In this document: in pieces, positions 24,337 through 34,035 of the stretch
Position numbering within the stretch: the stretch's first letter is position 1
Layout: every line of letters starts with the position of its first letter
Source of the DNA: Planctomycetaceae bacterium
Lineage (GTDB): Bacteria; Planctomycetota; Phycisphaerae; UBA1845; UTPLA1
Direction of reading: 5' to 3'
NCBI GenBank assembly: GCA_006969385.1
Contig: CP030884.1
Span: 3,844,001 to 3,908,000, forward strand
Length of the DNA: 64,000 bases
Notes under the pieces: model-generated
What the model saw: only the letters and a program-made list of their open reading frames with translations
Database searches by the model: none
What the model was told of the DNA's origin: nothing
Translations under genes and position numbers: made by a program

Positions 24337-26379
24337 TCAATTTGCCTTGAATCGAATCGCCGTACCGCCGCTGGTCGCGAGTTTCATTTTCATCGAGTCG
24401 CCCCGCTTGACCTGTTTCGATTCGATTGCGACCTCGTACGGTTCGGTTTCCCAGTTGGCATTGTCGCCATCGCGATATATCTGAGCCGTATACGATCGAC
24501 CTTTTTCGAGGAAGGACAAATCTAACGTTAGCTCGCGTGCATTTTCGTCAGTGATGGCACCGACAAACCAATCATCGCTATTGCGATCTTGTCGCGCGAT
24601 CATCACGTAATCGCCGATTTGGCTGTCGATGACTTTGGTCACAGCCCAATCGGTGGGCACGTCCTTGATAAACTGAAAGACATCGAGTCGCTTTTCATAG
24701 TTCTCGGGCAGGTCAGCCGCCATATGCAACGGGCTGTACAAAATGACGTAGAGCGCGAGTTGCTTCGCGACGGTCGTACTCACGCGATTGCCGGGTTGAT
24801 ACTCTCCGAACGTCACACCGAAGATGCCGGGCGTGAAATCCATCGGCCCCCCGAGCAAACGCGTAAATGGCAAGATCGTCGTGTGGTCGGGTTTGTTTTG
24901 TGTCGCTTCGCCGCCCCACGCGTTGAATTCCTGACCGCACGCGCCTTCGCGCGTCATCATGTTGGGATAGGTGCGGCGAATACCGGTCGCCTTAATCGGT
25001 TCGTGCACATCGAGCATGATCTGATACTTGGCGGCGAGTTCAACGATTTTGCGATAGTGTCGCACCATGTATTGACCGTGATGCCATTCTTTGTGCTTGG
25101 TGCCGTCCTTGTCGGTGCGGAGGATGTTTTGCGCGTGTGCGACGTAGCCGGTTTTGACGGCGCGCACGCCCAAGCGTTGATACAGCTTGAAAGCGTCTTC
25201 GACTTGTCGTTCGTAGTTTTCGACGGCGCCGCCGGTTTCGTGATGGCCGATGAGGCGCACGCCTTTATCGCGCGCATACTTGGCCAGCATCTCGATATCG
25301 AAGTCGGGATAGGCCGTAGTGAAGTTAAACTTCTCGCCGTTTTCGATCCAGTTGCCATCCCAGCCGGTGTTCCAACCCTCCACCAGCACGCCGTCGAAAC
25401 CATGCTCGGCGGCAAAGTCGATATAGCGCTTGGTGTTGTCGTTGGTCGCACCGTGCTTGGGCCCCGAGCCCCAGGTGGCCTTACCCAAGTGCATTTCCCA
25501 CCAGATGCCGACGTACTTGCCGGGTTTGATCCAACTGACGTCGTCAAGTTTATTGGGCTCGTTCAGATTGAGAATTAGGGGCGATTCGATCAAGCCGCCG
25601 GGCGTCTCGCTGATTTGAATCGTGCGCCACGGCGATTGAATCGGCAGCGTGCCGCGCACCTTGACGCCGTCGGACCACGGCACGAGATCCGCTTCAAACG
25701 TGTTGTTTTCGCGTCGATGCAGCGCCATGCTGGCGAAGTCGGTCAGCGCCGCTTCGTGCAAGCTGATGTAAAGCTTGTCGCTCGCTTTAAACGTGATCGG
25801 TGTGTGGACCTTCTCGGTTTTCTGTAAGGGTGAATCGGTATAGCGATATTCGTATCGATTGTACTGATAGGCCGGAATCCACCAGCAGCGATGGTTGTCG
25901 GTCATGGTGAACTCGGTGAGTTCGTTCATCAGTTCGATATCCGACAGTCCTTCTTGCTTGGGAATGCGATACCGAAAGCCGACGCCGTCGTTGAATACGC
26001 GAAACACCCATTCGATGCGCGTTGATGGCTTATCCTTCTTCGCGAGCGTTACCACCAACTGCCGATGATAATCGCGCACGTCCTTGCATTCGCCCCAGAC
26101 CTGCCGCCAAGTTTCATCGACCGTCGTGAACTGGTGCGAGTCGATTACCAAGTCCTTATCGAAACCGGGGCCGTTGCGCAGTTGCACGCCCAGCCGCGAC
26201 GGCGCGATGACCAGATCGGTGGCGCGACGCACTTCGTAGTACGGAACGCCCTCGCGCATGGTGAGCGAGAGCGTGATCGATTTGTCGGGCGATTGAACAT
26301 CGATGGCGGCGGCATTCGGTGTCATCAGGAAGCAAAAACTCGTGCCGGTGACCAACAGGAAGGGAATGGCGTTTTTCAC
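24337..26379 (-). CDS. Glycoside hydrolase family 97 alpha-glucosidase, SusB-like
   Basis: A 680-residue secreted or periplasmic enzyme with an N-terminal signal ending near MTPNAAA. The N-terminal beta-sandwich leads into the catalytic barrel with KYVGIWWEMHLGKATWG and GFDGVLVEGWNTGWDGNW. By my recollection of Bacteroides SusB, its catalytic and calcium-site glutamates fall in HHET, HEA and GTE contexts. All three are matched here: E381 in HHETGG, E460 in VHEPIKATG and E484 in GQEFNAWGG, which points to the inverting subgroup. It probably cleaves alpha-glucans. It is downstream of another probable glycosidase gene on the same strand. Confidence 0.92.
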   Translation of the reverse strand: MKNAIPFLLVTGTSFCFLMTPNAAAIDVQSPDKSITLSLTMREGVPYYEVRRATDLVIAPSRLGVQLRNGPGFDKDLVIDSHQFTTVDETWRQVWGECKDVRDYHRQLVVTLAKKDKPSTRIEWVFRVFNDGVGFRYRIPKQEGLSDIELMNELTEFTMTDNHRCWWIPAYQYNRYEYRYTDSPLQKTEKVHTPITFKASDKLYISLHEAALTDFASMALHRRENNTFEADLVPWSDGVKVRGTLPIQSPWRTIQISETPGGLIESPLILNLNEPNKLDDVSWIKPGKYVGIWWEMHLGKATWGSGPKHGATNDNTKRYIDFAAEHGFDGVLVEGWNTGWDGNWIENGEKFNFTTAYPDFDIEMLAKYARDKGVRLIGHHETGGAVENYERQVEDAFKLYQRLGVRAVKTGYVAHAQNILRTDKDGTKHKEWHHGQYMVRHYRKIVELAAKYQIMLDVHEPIKATGIRRTYPNMMTREGACGQEFNAWGGEATQNKPDHTTILPFTRLLGGPMDFTPGIFGVTFGEYQPGNRVSTTVAKQLALYVILYSPLHMAADLPENYEKRLDVFQFIKDVPTDWAVTKVIDSQIGDYVMIARQDRNSDDWFVGAITDENARELTLDLSFLEKGRSYTAQIYRDGDNANWETEPYEVAIESKQVKRGDSMKMKLATSGGTAIRFKAN

Positions 26380-26481
26380 GATCGTGGTGATCCAATTCGT
26401 ACGTTAGGGGCGGCGCGTATCGCAGCGAGCCCGCGACTTTGGGTTCTCAGTGACGAACGAGAGGCAGGGAGCATGCGCGAA

Positions 26482-28941
26482 CTACAGCGCGCCGTCAAAA
26501 CCCTGCTGCAGCGCGGCGAAATCGACGAGATCCACATCGTCGTCGAGATCGCCGTCGAAACCGTCGCGGCAGGATTGTTGCGTTTGGGGCGGGGTGGGAT
26601 CGATGGGAAGGTCGGGGCCGGTAAAGCACTCTTCAAACGAGGTGTAGTCATCCACATCAATGTCGCCGTCACAATCGGCATCGCCGGGGCGGCAATAAAT
26701 CAGGCGGAAATATTCGGTCGGCTGACCGGAGATGGAGTTTTCGTAGTTTACACCAACTCCCGACGGCGTGATGGTGGGCGTGCGACCGAACATGCTGCCA
26801 TTCTCGGTAACGGCAACGGCCACGATGCGCGCGTCGTCGGTCCAACTCGATGGGCGTGGCATGTTCAGCGGCGTATTGTCGCCGCGCGGTTGGCGGATCG
26901 TGATGCGGAAAGGTTCGTTCACGAATGAAAGGTAGTGCGGAGCGCCGCCCGCCAAGGGTTGACCGTAGAGCACCGTGACGACGCCGCCCGTGACGCGACC
27001 ATCTTTTTCCATCAGGAAACCGTCGGGCGCGATCAGGTTGCCGCCGCGGAACCAGGGCGAATTGGTGAGGTTGGCGGAGACCGTGGTGCCGTCGGCAAAG
27101 GTGGTGACGGTCTGGCCGGCGGTAGGGAAATTATCAAACGACGTCATGCCCTTACCGACGAGCGGTGCGATGTTGTGCTTCTGAAACACATCGAGCACGT
27201 TGACCCAGTCGAGGTCGCCCATCGGCAAGCTGTAGGAAAGCGAATAACCGAGCGATAGGTAGTAAGTAAGTGCCGGTAGATCGTTGGCCATGAACGGCCC
27301 GCCGAGATTGTGGGCGTTGAAGTATAAGTTTTCGTGCGCCCACAACGGAGCCATCGGGTAGATCGAGAAATTGTTTTCCGGGTAGCTGAAGAAGCCGATC
27401 GTGTACGACAAACAAAAGCCTGCTTCGTGATGCGAAAGCCGATCGAAGCCACCCTCCGACATGATGGGCAAAAACGAGGCACTGCGCTCGGCCAGCTCGA
27501 CCATGTGTTGGTGATACGACGTTGCGTCGGCACAACTAGGATGGGCGCTGTAGCGGGGTTGGTTGCGGGCGCCGACTTGGTCTTCAAAAAGAAAGTCGCA
27601 CGGAATGGTTTGGCTGAACTCGGTGCGCGTTTGATCTTGACGGGCGATGACATCGGGATCGCATGGGCTCACGACGTAGCCGAAGTTAGGGCCGTAGTTT
27701 TCGGTGATCGGATCGTTATTGCGATCTCGTAAGGCGACGCTGTCGGTTAACGATGCCCAACTCGGCGCATTGGGGTTCCACCAGGTGGGGTTGGTGTACG
27801 GCATCACCAGGTGCCCTTGGTTGCGGGCGATATTGACCATATTTGCCAAGGCAGCTTGCGAACCGAGGCTGGCGCGCGGCGGCAGGTAATCGGGGTAGTG
27901 ATTATCAAAACCAATCGGCCAAAACGAGACGATGTGCAGCAGGTTGTTGGCCGGGACATTCGGCAGGTAGGCAAGGAATGTGGAGAACGTCCAGTTACCC
28001 TGCAGGAAGTCGGTCTTGAACAAGACCGAACCGGCTAGTTTTTCGTAAAGCGTGGTGCCGAGTTTTTCCTCGAGCGTCGGCATGGTGTCGTGGCCGCTGC
28101 GCGTCCAGTAGGTATCCATCGCCTCTTCGAGCGTGGACCCGATGCTGAACACCATCGTCGGCGACGTCCACGTTGCACCCGGCGCGACGTCCGTCGTGAA
28201 GTCGTGATGGAATTTGTTCGAGCCGCCATTGGCACCATCGCGGAAGATGTACCAAAACGCCGACTTGAGCGCTGCGGTCGGTTCGTGAATCCCGTACAGC
28301 GCGAGGCTGCCGGTGGTGAGGTCGGCATAACCAAAATCGGCGAACATCTGGCCGGGGTAGCTATGACCGTAATCGCGCTCGGCAAAGAACGGGGGCAGCA
28401 ACCGCATGCCTTCCATGATGGGCATGTACATCGCTTCAATGGTGCTGCGCTGCACCGCGAACTGCACCGGATAGGCAATGAGCGTAATGCGCAGGCCGGA
28501 GGTGTTTTCCACTGTCAGCTTGGTATCGCATTCGGGGCCATCGGTCGCGGTGAAGGTCAGCGTGATATCCGCCTGCGGCGCCACGTTCGAGTCGTAATTC
28601 AGCGTCAGCACTTTTTCGGTATCGTTCCAACTGTAAGAAAAGGTGCGATTGCCATTGGCTGGCGAAAAGTTGGCGCCATCAAGCGAAGAGCCATCGCTGA
28701 ATTGCATGAAGAACGGACCGAAGAGATTGCCGGTCGATACCTGTTGATTCGTGGTTTTGTCGGTGATGTAAAGCAACCGACCGTCGGATTTGCGCAAGGC
28801 CATTTCGTAGTAATCGTCGTTCCAGAATCGAACGCGATCGGGTTGGCTTTCATCGAAGGTGATGGCGGCCGATGCGGTGCTAACCGTCAAGGCGATCAGA
28901 CACATCAAGCCGAATCGGATGCTGCCGCTCAGCATTCTCAT
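26482..28941 (-). CDS. Secreted probable glycosidase with dockerin-like tail
   Basis: An 819-residue protein with a signal peptide (MRMLSGSIRFGLMCLIALTVSTASA). Residues 25-300 look like a beta-sandwich that starts TFDESQPDRVRFWNDDYYEMAL. The middle resembles a barrel with many aromatic residues (LVMPYTNPTWWNPNAPSW; FDRLSHHEAGFCLSY), reminiscent of DUF6259-type candidate glycosidases. I hold that family name only tentatively. The C-terminal 65 residues carry two Asp-rich calcium loops, DADCDGDIDVDDY and DGDLDDDVDLVDF, of dockerin type. It precedes GH97 on the same strand. Confidence 0.72.
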   Translation of the reverse strand: MRMLSGSIRFGLMCLIALTVSTASAAITFDESQPDRVRFWNDDYYEMALRKSDGRLLYITDKTTNQQVSTGNLFGPFFMQFSDGSSLDGANFSPANGNRTFSYSWNDTEKVLTLNYDSNVAPQADITLTFTATDGPECDTKLTVENTSGLRITLIAYPVQFAVQRSTIEAMYMPIMEGMRLLPPFFAERDYGHSYPGQMFADFGYADLTTGSLALYGIHEPTAALKSAFWYIFRDGANGGSNKFHHDFTTDVAPGATWTSPTMVFSIGSTLEEAMDTYWTRSGHDTMPTLEEKLGTTLYEKLAGSVLFKTDFLQGNWTFSTFLAYLPNVPANNLLHIVSFWPIGFDNHYPDYLPPRASLGSQAALANMVNIARNQGHLVMPYTNPTWWNPNAPSWASLTDSVALRDRNNDPITENYGPNFGYVVSPCDPDVIARQDQTRTEFSQTIPCDFLFEDQVGARNQPRYSAHPSCADATSYHQHMVELAERSASFLPIMSEGGFDRLSHHEAGFCLSYTIGFFSYPENNFSIYPMAPLWAHENLYFNAHNLGGPFMANDLPALTYYLSLGYSLSYSLPMGDLDWVNVLDVFQKHNIAPLVGKGMTSFDNFPTAGQTVTTFADGTTVSANLTNSPWFRGGNLIAPDGFLMEKDGRVTGGVVTVLYGQPLAGGAPHYLSFVNEPFRITIRQPRGDNTPLNMPRPSSWTDDARIVAVAVTENGSMFGRTPTITPSGVGVNYENSISGQPTEYFRLIYCRPGDADCDGDIDVDDYTSFEECFTGPDLPIDPTPPQTQQSCRDGFDGDLDDDVDLVDFAALQQGFDGAL

Positions 28942-28962
28942 GGCAATAAATACCTTTCAGAA

Positions 28963-28991
28963 CGGCACGACGGATCGAATCCGCCGTGCCG
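28963..28991. other. Intergenic hairpin
   Basis: A 13-base inverted repeat (CGGCACGACGGAT / ATCCGCCGTGCCG, one mismatch, loop CGA) lies in the 105-base gap downstream of the gene ending at 29047. It could terminate or protect the end of that leftward transcript, but it lacks a T-run. Confidence 0.55.
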
Positions 28992-29046
28992 CTGGTGTTG
29001 CAATCGGTGCAATAGATTTGTGATAGAACGCCGAAACGCGAACGGT

Positions 29047-29892
29047 TTACGGCGCGAGCAACGCGGCGACAAACCCGGCGATGTCGGCACCGTTGAGCAG
29101 ATCGTCGTCGGCGAAGTCGCCATTGAGCGGATCGCAGCCGGGGTAGTTCGCGGCGTAGCCAGCCGGATCGACCAAGGCTTCGGCCATTGCCGGTACGTCG
29201 GCGAGGTTCACGCTGCCGTCGCAGTTCATATCGCCCAGCGGTTGAGCGGTGCTGACCGTGAAGCTGAACGAGCCGTTGCTGGCCGTGTCGACCGTAGCGG
29301 CGACGACGGGCGACAAAGCCGGCGCGGTTTCGGCAGAAACCAACACGTTGGCAATCGCGTTCTCGAGTTGAAACGTGTAAGTGCCGGTCGTTGCCGGGGC
29401 GTTAAACGTACCGCTGAGAATGGTTTGCGGACCGCTTTGGCCGACGCCGGCTTGCACGTTGGCATCCTGACCGATCGATGCGCCGGCGACGCCGAACGTG
29501 TTCTGACCGCCACCGATTTGACGCAAGAACAACGCACCAGGTGCGCCGCGCTGCACACCGATGTAACCGGTGGTCGCGCCGCCTTCGGCGGGGTTGGAAA
29601 TGCCCAACGGTCGGCTGAACTGCGCCATCGTACTGTCGATGCTGCCTTCGTTGCCGGGTGCGATGTCCACGACATCGGGATTGCTGTTGGATGCCATCAA
29701 GTCGGTCGAGACCAAGGCCAACCCTGCATTGTCACCGGACGAAACCTCGACGGTGATGGTCCAGTCGATCGCCGCCCCGGGCGCGACGTTCTGGCCCGCC
29801 TGCGACGAGTCGAGGTTGAGGGTGACGATTTGAGCCGTCGCCGTGGAAGCCGCGAAGGCAAGTGCCAGGATGGCAAAAGCGAATTTACGCAT
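29047..29892 (-). CDS. Secreted protein with dockerin-like C-terminus
   Basis: A 281-residue protein with a clear signal peptide (MRKFAFAILALAFAASTATAQ). The body of about 190 residues is Ala/Gly/Ser/Thr rich and probably beta-stranded (SSQAGQNVAPGAAIDWTITVEVSSGDN), of the cohesin or adhesion-sandwich type. The last 65 residues have two calcium-type loops, DMNCDGSVNLADV and FADDDLLNGADI. AGGAG lies 10 bases before ATG 29892; sequence upstream in frame is not protein-like. Function unknown, probably a matrix or cell-surface component. Confidence 0.78.
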   Translation of the reverse strand: MRKFAFAILALAFAASTATAQIVTLNLDSSQAGQNVAPGAAIDWTITVEVSSGDNAGLALVSTDLMASNSNPDVVDIAPGNEGSIDSTMAQFSRPLGISNPAEGGATTGYIGVQRGAPGALFLRQIGGGQNTFGVAGASIGQDANVQAGVGQSGPQTILSGTFNAPATTGTYTFQLENAIANVLVSAETAPALSPVVAATVDTASNGSFSFTVSTAQPLGDMNCDGSVNLADVPAMAEALVDPAGYAANYPGCDPLNGDFADDDLLNGADIAGFVAALLAP

Positions 29893-29998
29893 GAGTATCA
29901 CTCCTGAATATCCGTCGCCGGGGCGACGTGTTTTCGACCAGTCGGTCAATCTTATGTTATTTGGGACCGAAAGTCCCGCCTTTCTCACAAACCGTCAT

Positions 29999-32900
29999 TT
30001 AGTTGCCCGGACCATCGATGAGCGACTCGAAAGCGCTCAGGTCCGCGTCGTCGATCATGCCGTCCTTGAACAGGTCGAGCTGCTCGCACTCCATCGGGAA
30101 CACCGGATCGGGCGTGCGACCGCCGCATTGCTGCAGCAGGGCGATATCGATGAGATCATTATCGCCATCGCAGTCGCCATCGCCATCGACGGTGCCGAGA
30201 CAGATGCGGGCCGCGCGGGATTCGAAGTTCCGCACGCCGCCGACCAGCTCGAGGTTATCAAACGTAACATCGTACGTCACGCCCGGGTTGCCGTTGGCGA
30301 AGGTGCCCGCAATGTTGAACTGCGTCAGGTTCGACAGGTTGAGTCCGGGCACCGAGCCGGGGGCGTCTTCCTGCAAGAAATCGCTCAAATTTTTGCTCAG
30401 CGTCCAAGTACCCGGACCAGGGATGTCGAAATCCCAGACGCGTACCGTGCCGTCGCCGTCGTAGAGGATCGCGATGATACGATCCGCAGCGTTGGCGGGA
30501 TTGACGGTGACATCGAGCACGATCTCGGCAGCGCCGCCGGCATTGACCGCCGACGGGAAGATGAAGAAGCATCCGCCAAAGTCGGTCGAGGCGACGGTGA
30601 AGTCATCCGCGCCCGCAGTGAAATCGGCTGCGTCCCAAGTGCCGTAGGAACCGGTCGGCGTGAAGTTCGAGAAGTCGGAGATCACCGCACCGGCACCCGG
30701 ACCGGAGAACGGATCGGTGAAGTTGACCGGCGCCTCGCCGGGATTCACGACTTGGTTGCCGTCGATCGAACTGTTGCGCATCGAGGGCAGACTCTGGTTG
30801 GAAGCCGGGCCGAGGCGGTCGCCGATGATGGCGGACAACTGTACCACACGCGGGAAGTCGGCAGCACTGAGGCCGAGATCGGCCAGCGGGATCGCCAACT
30901 CGACACCGCTATCGGCCGATTCCGCTTGGGCCGCGACGGTGGCGGTGGCATCCATGAAGCACATAAAGGTGTCGTCGGTGCAACTGGTAATGCCGTCGAC
31001 GTTTTGATTGTTGAATGCCATCTGCAGGTTGTTTGGGTTGACCGCATCGATGCCCGTCAAGGTCGCACTGCCGCCATCGAGATCACTGCGACCGCGGAAG
31101 GCGAAGGTGTCGTTCACGAGATCGAAGTAATCGATGAAGGCCGTCGGTGACGGATCGTAACTGAGGTTGATGCCGTAGGCGTAATCGTATTCGGCATCGC
31201 GATCGCTCAGAAACGTGCCGTTGTTGAGTATGTCGACCGGACCGTTCGGCAATTGGTTTCCGTTGAAGCCGATGATCGGTCGCACGCCGGGCAACACGCC
31301 GTTGGCACGCAGTTCTTCCCAGGTGATATCGAGAATGTCGTAATCGGTTTGCAACTGCATGAATGAAACGTTGGCGAAGTCGAAGCCGGGAATGCCGCCG
31401 GCCAGCACTTCGTTGCCCGCGTTCAAATTGGCCGTCAGCGTGAAGCTGCCGGGCGGAACGTTGAAGAATGCCCAGCGCAATTGCGTGTCATCGGTATCGG
31501 CCAGCACCAACAATATGGTGCCGCCCGCTGCGCCGCCGGGGCCCACGGTGCCGGCACCCAACGTGACATCGAGTTCGAACGAGGTGGCATCGCTCAGGTT
31601 GACGTTAGGACTGATATCGACCGCACCGCCACCGAAGCCGCCGGTTGTGCTTTCTTCGATGCGTAAGCCGTCCGGGACCAAGGTGATGGTAGCCGTATCC
31701 CACGCGACATAGGTATTCACCGGCAACAGGTCAAAATCGGAAACCGGAATCACCGGGAATGCCGACGCGTCGGGCGTGAAATTCAACGTGTGATCGCCGT
31801 CGTCGCCGTCGGTCAACGCGAGGTTATCAAACGTCACATCAAACGCGACACCCGGGTCGCCGCTACCGAAGCCGCCCGTGATTTGCAGGAAGCTAATATC
31901 GCTCAGGTCGAGGCCCGGAACTGAACCTTGGCTCCCAACGAGCGATGGCGCATCGACGGGTACGACATCGGTAAAGGTGCCGGGGCCGGCCATCGGAATG
32001 AGATACACATATTCCGTGCCGTCACCGTCCGCGAGGATAATGCCGAATCGCGGAGCCTGATTGGGCAGGTTCACGGTGTAGCTGACTTCCAGATTTTCGG
32101 CGGCACCGGCATCGATGTTGGGCGAGATGTTGAAAACACCACCGCCAAAGTCGAGGCTTTCGATACGAAGGTCGTCAGCACCCGATGTGATGGTCGCAAA
32201 CTCCCATTGCAAGTAGGTGCTGTCGAACATGAAGTTTGAGAAATCGGTAATCACGGCACCACCGCCACCGACGTTGGCATCGGTATCGATGAATAGGTTG
32301 ATCGACTTACTGTCGGCTGCAAGGTTGCCGGTCATGCCGAGGTACAGGTAGTTATCGTCGAAGTCGGCGTAGAGCGCGTTTAGCTCGGACCCTTCTTGCA
32401 CGGGCGTTTGCGAATCGGCCAGTTGCACCTGATCGCCGCCCGACGTGGGGCAGGTTTGCGTGAGCAGCGGCGCGCCGCCGGTGTAGTCGGCCGGGTTGAT
32501 GTTGCCATCGAGAATGGCACCGGCACCCAGCGTCGAAAGCGTGCTGAGATCGACCGAGAAGCAGCTTGCCACCACACTCAAGTCGGGTCGCAAGCCGAGC
32601 GTGTCGGGCGTCAGACAATTGGGGCCGGTGTAAGAAGGCAACGCTTGATTGACGAACGTGCCGTAGCCATCGGAGACGGCGGTTTCCTGTAGTTCGTCAC
32701 CGTCCATCGTAATGACGAGCATGCGGATGATGTCGTTGGGGTTCACTTGCACGTTGCCGATGGTGCCGAGCGGGATGGCGATTTCGATGCCTTTGGTGGC
32801 CGTGGCCGCTCCGCTCGCGTCGGAATCGGTGACGCCGAGGACATTGGTGTTATCCATCCCGCCGCGCACGGGGCCGCCGGGGAAGGTGTTTTCGATGGTC

Positions 32901-33634
32901 TCGTTGCCGTCATTCAACGGCGTCGATGCAATCAGCGTGCGCGAGGCGAAGATCGGCAACGGCGGGTCGTTGGGGTTATCCGGCGTGGGGTCACACGATA
33001 CGCGACCGATGGCCGGATCGAAGACGCATTCGTTGGCAGCGTTGGCGGTACCGATCTGAAAGTCAAACAAACGGTACTCGTGCACGTCTAACGTGCCGCC
33101 GGGGCTCGCGTCGAACGCCAATGCATAGTCCCAACCTGAGAACGTCGGGTCGCCGCAATTCGGAAGCAACGTTCCCGAATTTGGCACGACCGTGTACGTG
33201 TCGTCGGTCGTGTCGTTGGGTGTGCCGTTGTCATTGATGACGACTTCGCGACCGGCAAGTTGCAACATGAACGCCGGTCCACCGACGCCTTCGGTTTTCA
33301 ATTCGGTTTGTCCCAAATCGAAATCGCCGGGCGTATCCATCAGCACGATGAACGGGCTGCCGACCTGAACGAGGTTACCCGCAATACCGATGTAAAGGTT
33401 GACGTTGTCGACGGCCAGATACAAAGCGTCGAGTTCGCTACCTTGCGATACGACGGGCGTGGACGTGGTGGCCGTCACGTCACCGACGGCGGTGTAGTTG
33501 GTTTGCAAGCCGACCTTCTTGGAATTGGCGAAATCCGCCGGAATGTTCTCGCCATCGAGTGTGCCGGGCGGCGCCGCCAGCAACCAACTCGGCGTTGCAA
33601 TCAGCAACGCAAACGTTGCGACCAATGACTTCAT
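29999..33634 (-). CDS. Large secreted modular protein with repeats and dockerin-like tail
   Basis: A 1211-residue exported protein. The signal is MKSLVATFALLIATPSWLLAA. Two related segments begin LDG...PADF or PADY (near residues 25 and 375) and continue ALY...YLGxxGNL, a pattern like family 9 carbohydrate-binding or DOMON-like modules. Three imperfect modules of about 140-150 residues follow, near 465-606, 633-775 and 986-1130; they open SDF-x-xx and two close with VTFDNLxL. Residues 1141-1211 are a dockerin-like pair (DGDCDGDNDLIDI; KDGMIDDADLSAF). AAAGGAGT precedes ATG 33634. Probably a surface or cell-associated glycan-binding protein; exact ligand unknown. Confidence 0.75.
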   Translation of the reverse strand: MKSLVATFALLIATPSWLLAAPPGTLDGENIPADFANSKKVGLQTNYTAVGDVTATTSTPVVSQGSELDALYLAVDNVNLYIGIAGNLVQVGSPFIVLMDTPGDFDLGQTELKTEGVGGPAFMLQLAGREVVINDNGTPNDTTDDTYTVVPNSGTLLPNCGDPTFSGWDYALAFDASPGGTLDVHEYRLFDFQIGTANAANECVFDPAIGRVSCDPTPDNPNDPPLPIFASRTLIASTPLNDGNETIENTFPGGPVRGGMDNTNVLGVTDSDASGAATATKGIEIAIPLGTIGNVQVNPNDIIRMLVITMDGDELQETAVSDGYGTFVNQALPSYTGPNCLTPDTLGLRPDLSVVASCFSVDLSTLSTLGAGAILDGNINPADYTGGAPLLTQTCPTSGGDQVQLADSQTPVQEGSELNALYADFDDNYLYLGMTGNLAADSKSINLFIDTDANVGGGGAVITDFSNFMFDSTYLQWEFATITSGADDLRIESLDFGGGVFNISPNIDAGAAENLEVSYTVNLPNQAPRFGIILADGDGTEYVYLIPMAGPGTFTDVVPVDAPSLVGSQGSVPGLDLSDISFLQITGGFGSGDPGVAFDVTFDNLALTDGDDGDHTLNFTPDASAFPVIPVSDFDLLPVNTYVAWDTATITLVPDGLRIEESTTGGFGGGAVDISPNVNLSDATSFELDVTLGAGTVGPGGAAGGTILLVLADTDDTQLRWAFFNVPPGSFTLTANLNAGNEVLAGGIPGFDFANVSFMQLQTDYDILDITWEELRANGVLPGVRPIIGFNGNQLPNGPVDILNNGTFLSDRDAEYDYAYGINLSYDPSPTAFIDYFDLVNDTFAFRGRSDLDGGSATLTGIDAVNPNNLQMAFNNQNVDGITSCTDDTFMCFMDATATVAAQAESADSGVELAIPLADLGLSAADFPRVVQLSAIIGDRLGPASNQSLPSMRNSSIDGNQVVNPGEAPVNFTDPFSGPGAGAVISDFSNFTPTGSYGTWDAADFTAGADDFTVASTDFGGCFFIFPSAVNAGGAAEIVLDVTVNPANAADRIIAILYDGDGTVRVWDFDIPGPGTWTLSKNLSDFLQEDAPGSVPGLNLSNLTQFNIAGTFANGNPGVTYDVTFDNLELVGGVRNFESRAARICLGTVDGDGDCDGDNDLIDIALLQQCGGRTPDPVFPMECEQLDLFKDGMIDDADLSAFESLIDGPGN

Positions 33635-33783
33635 GCTTCGGACTCCTTTGATGAATGATGATTGGTTTGGTGTCCGGGGTAAGAAATTGGCAGTCCCCGT
33701 TTTCCCCGTCGTGTTTTTGTTTGCACAGTCGATTTGCTGGGATGTTTGATCTTGGATACTCGGGACCCTTCGATTAGCTGTTT

Positions 33784-33798
33784 CAGTTTCCGAAACTG
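33784..33798. promoter_or_regulatory. Candidate operator dyad CAGTTTC-C-GAAACTG
   Basis: A perfect 7-1-7 inverted repeat 150 bases before the leftward gene start. Its right half runs on as GAAACTGTTT, the same ten bases found at 33999-34008. Shared half-sites beside a GntR/LacI-type regulator gene suggest operator function. Confidence 0.4.
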
Positions 33799-33853
33799 TT
33801 TGACGAATCACCGATCTTGAACCCTGCTGTCCGCCCATCCGGGAATTCCTGAT

Positions 33854-33888
33854 TTAATCGTTGATTAAGTTATAGCGTGGATGCTATA
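33854..33888. promoter_or_regulatory. Two adjacent A/T-rich dyads
   Basis: TTAATC-GTT-GATTAA (33854-33868) is a perfect dyad, followed two bases later by TATAGC-N6-GCTATA (33871-33888). They could be operator or promoter elements; no protein can be assigned from sequence. Confidence 0.35.
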
Positions 33889-33998
33889 TTATTGCCCGAG
33901 GAAAAGCAATGGTTTTGGCAGGAATCTTCATTACAGGATTCCGTCAATTGTGAGATTTGCAGTTTGCCACGCAGGACAGCTCTGCTGCGAGCTGGTAT

Positions 33999-34009
33999 GA
34001 AACTGTTTC
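33999..34009. promoter_or_regulatory. Candidate operator dyad GAAAC-T-GTTTC
   Basis: A perfect 5-1-5 dyad ends 26 bases before the regulator start codon, a position suited to autoregulation. It shares GAAACTGTTT with the site at 33792-33801. Confidence 0.4.
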
Positions 34010-34035
34010 GCCAACATGAGGGCGATAGGTAACCG

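Larger units (their letters stand above)
33635..34035. promoter_or_regulatory. Divergent control region of the dockerin protein and regulator
   Basis: These 401 bases separate the leftward 1211-residue protein gene from the rightward regulator gene. They contain several dyads: CAGTTTCCGAAACTG (33784), TTAATCGTTGATTAA (33854), TATAGCGTGGATGCTATA (33871) and GAAACTGTTTC (33999). The middle part is A/T rich, as expected of promoters. I could not settle a single -35/-10 pair for either direction. Confidence 0.55.

Noticed and set aside
24589..25578. A 329-codon open frame antisense to the GH97 gene
   Set aside because: The opposite strand carries a complete GH97 enzyme with its three conserved glutamates; the antisense product shows no family resemblance.
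28090..29907. A 605-codon open frame antisense to two secreted-protein genes
   Set aside because: It is the mirror of high-GC coding DNA, is very rich in Arg, Gly and His, and has no motif; the opposite strand has signal peptides and dockerin-like tails.
33641..33838. N-terminal extension of the large dockerin-bearing protein
   Set aside because: AAAGGAGT and a signal peptide mark ATG 33634; the upstream frame runs through the control region.
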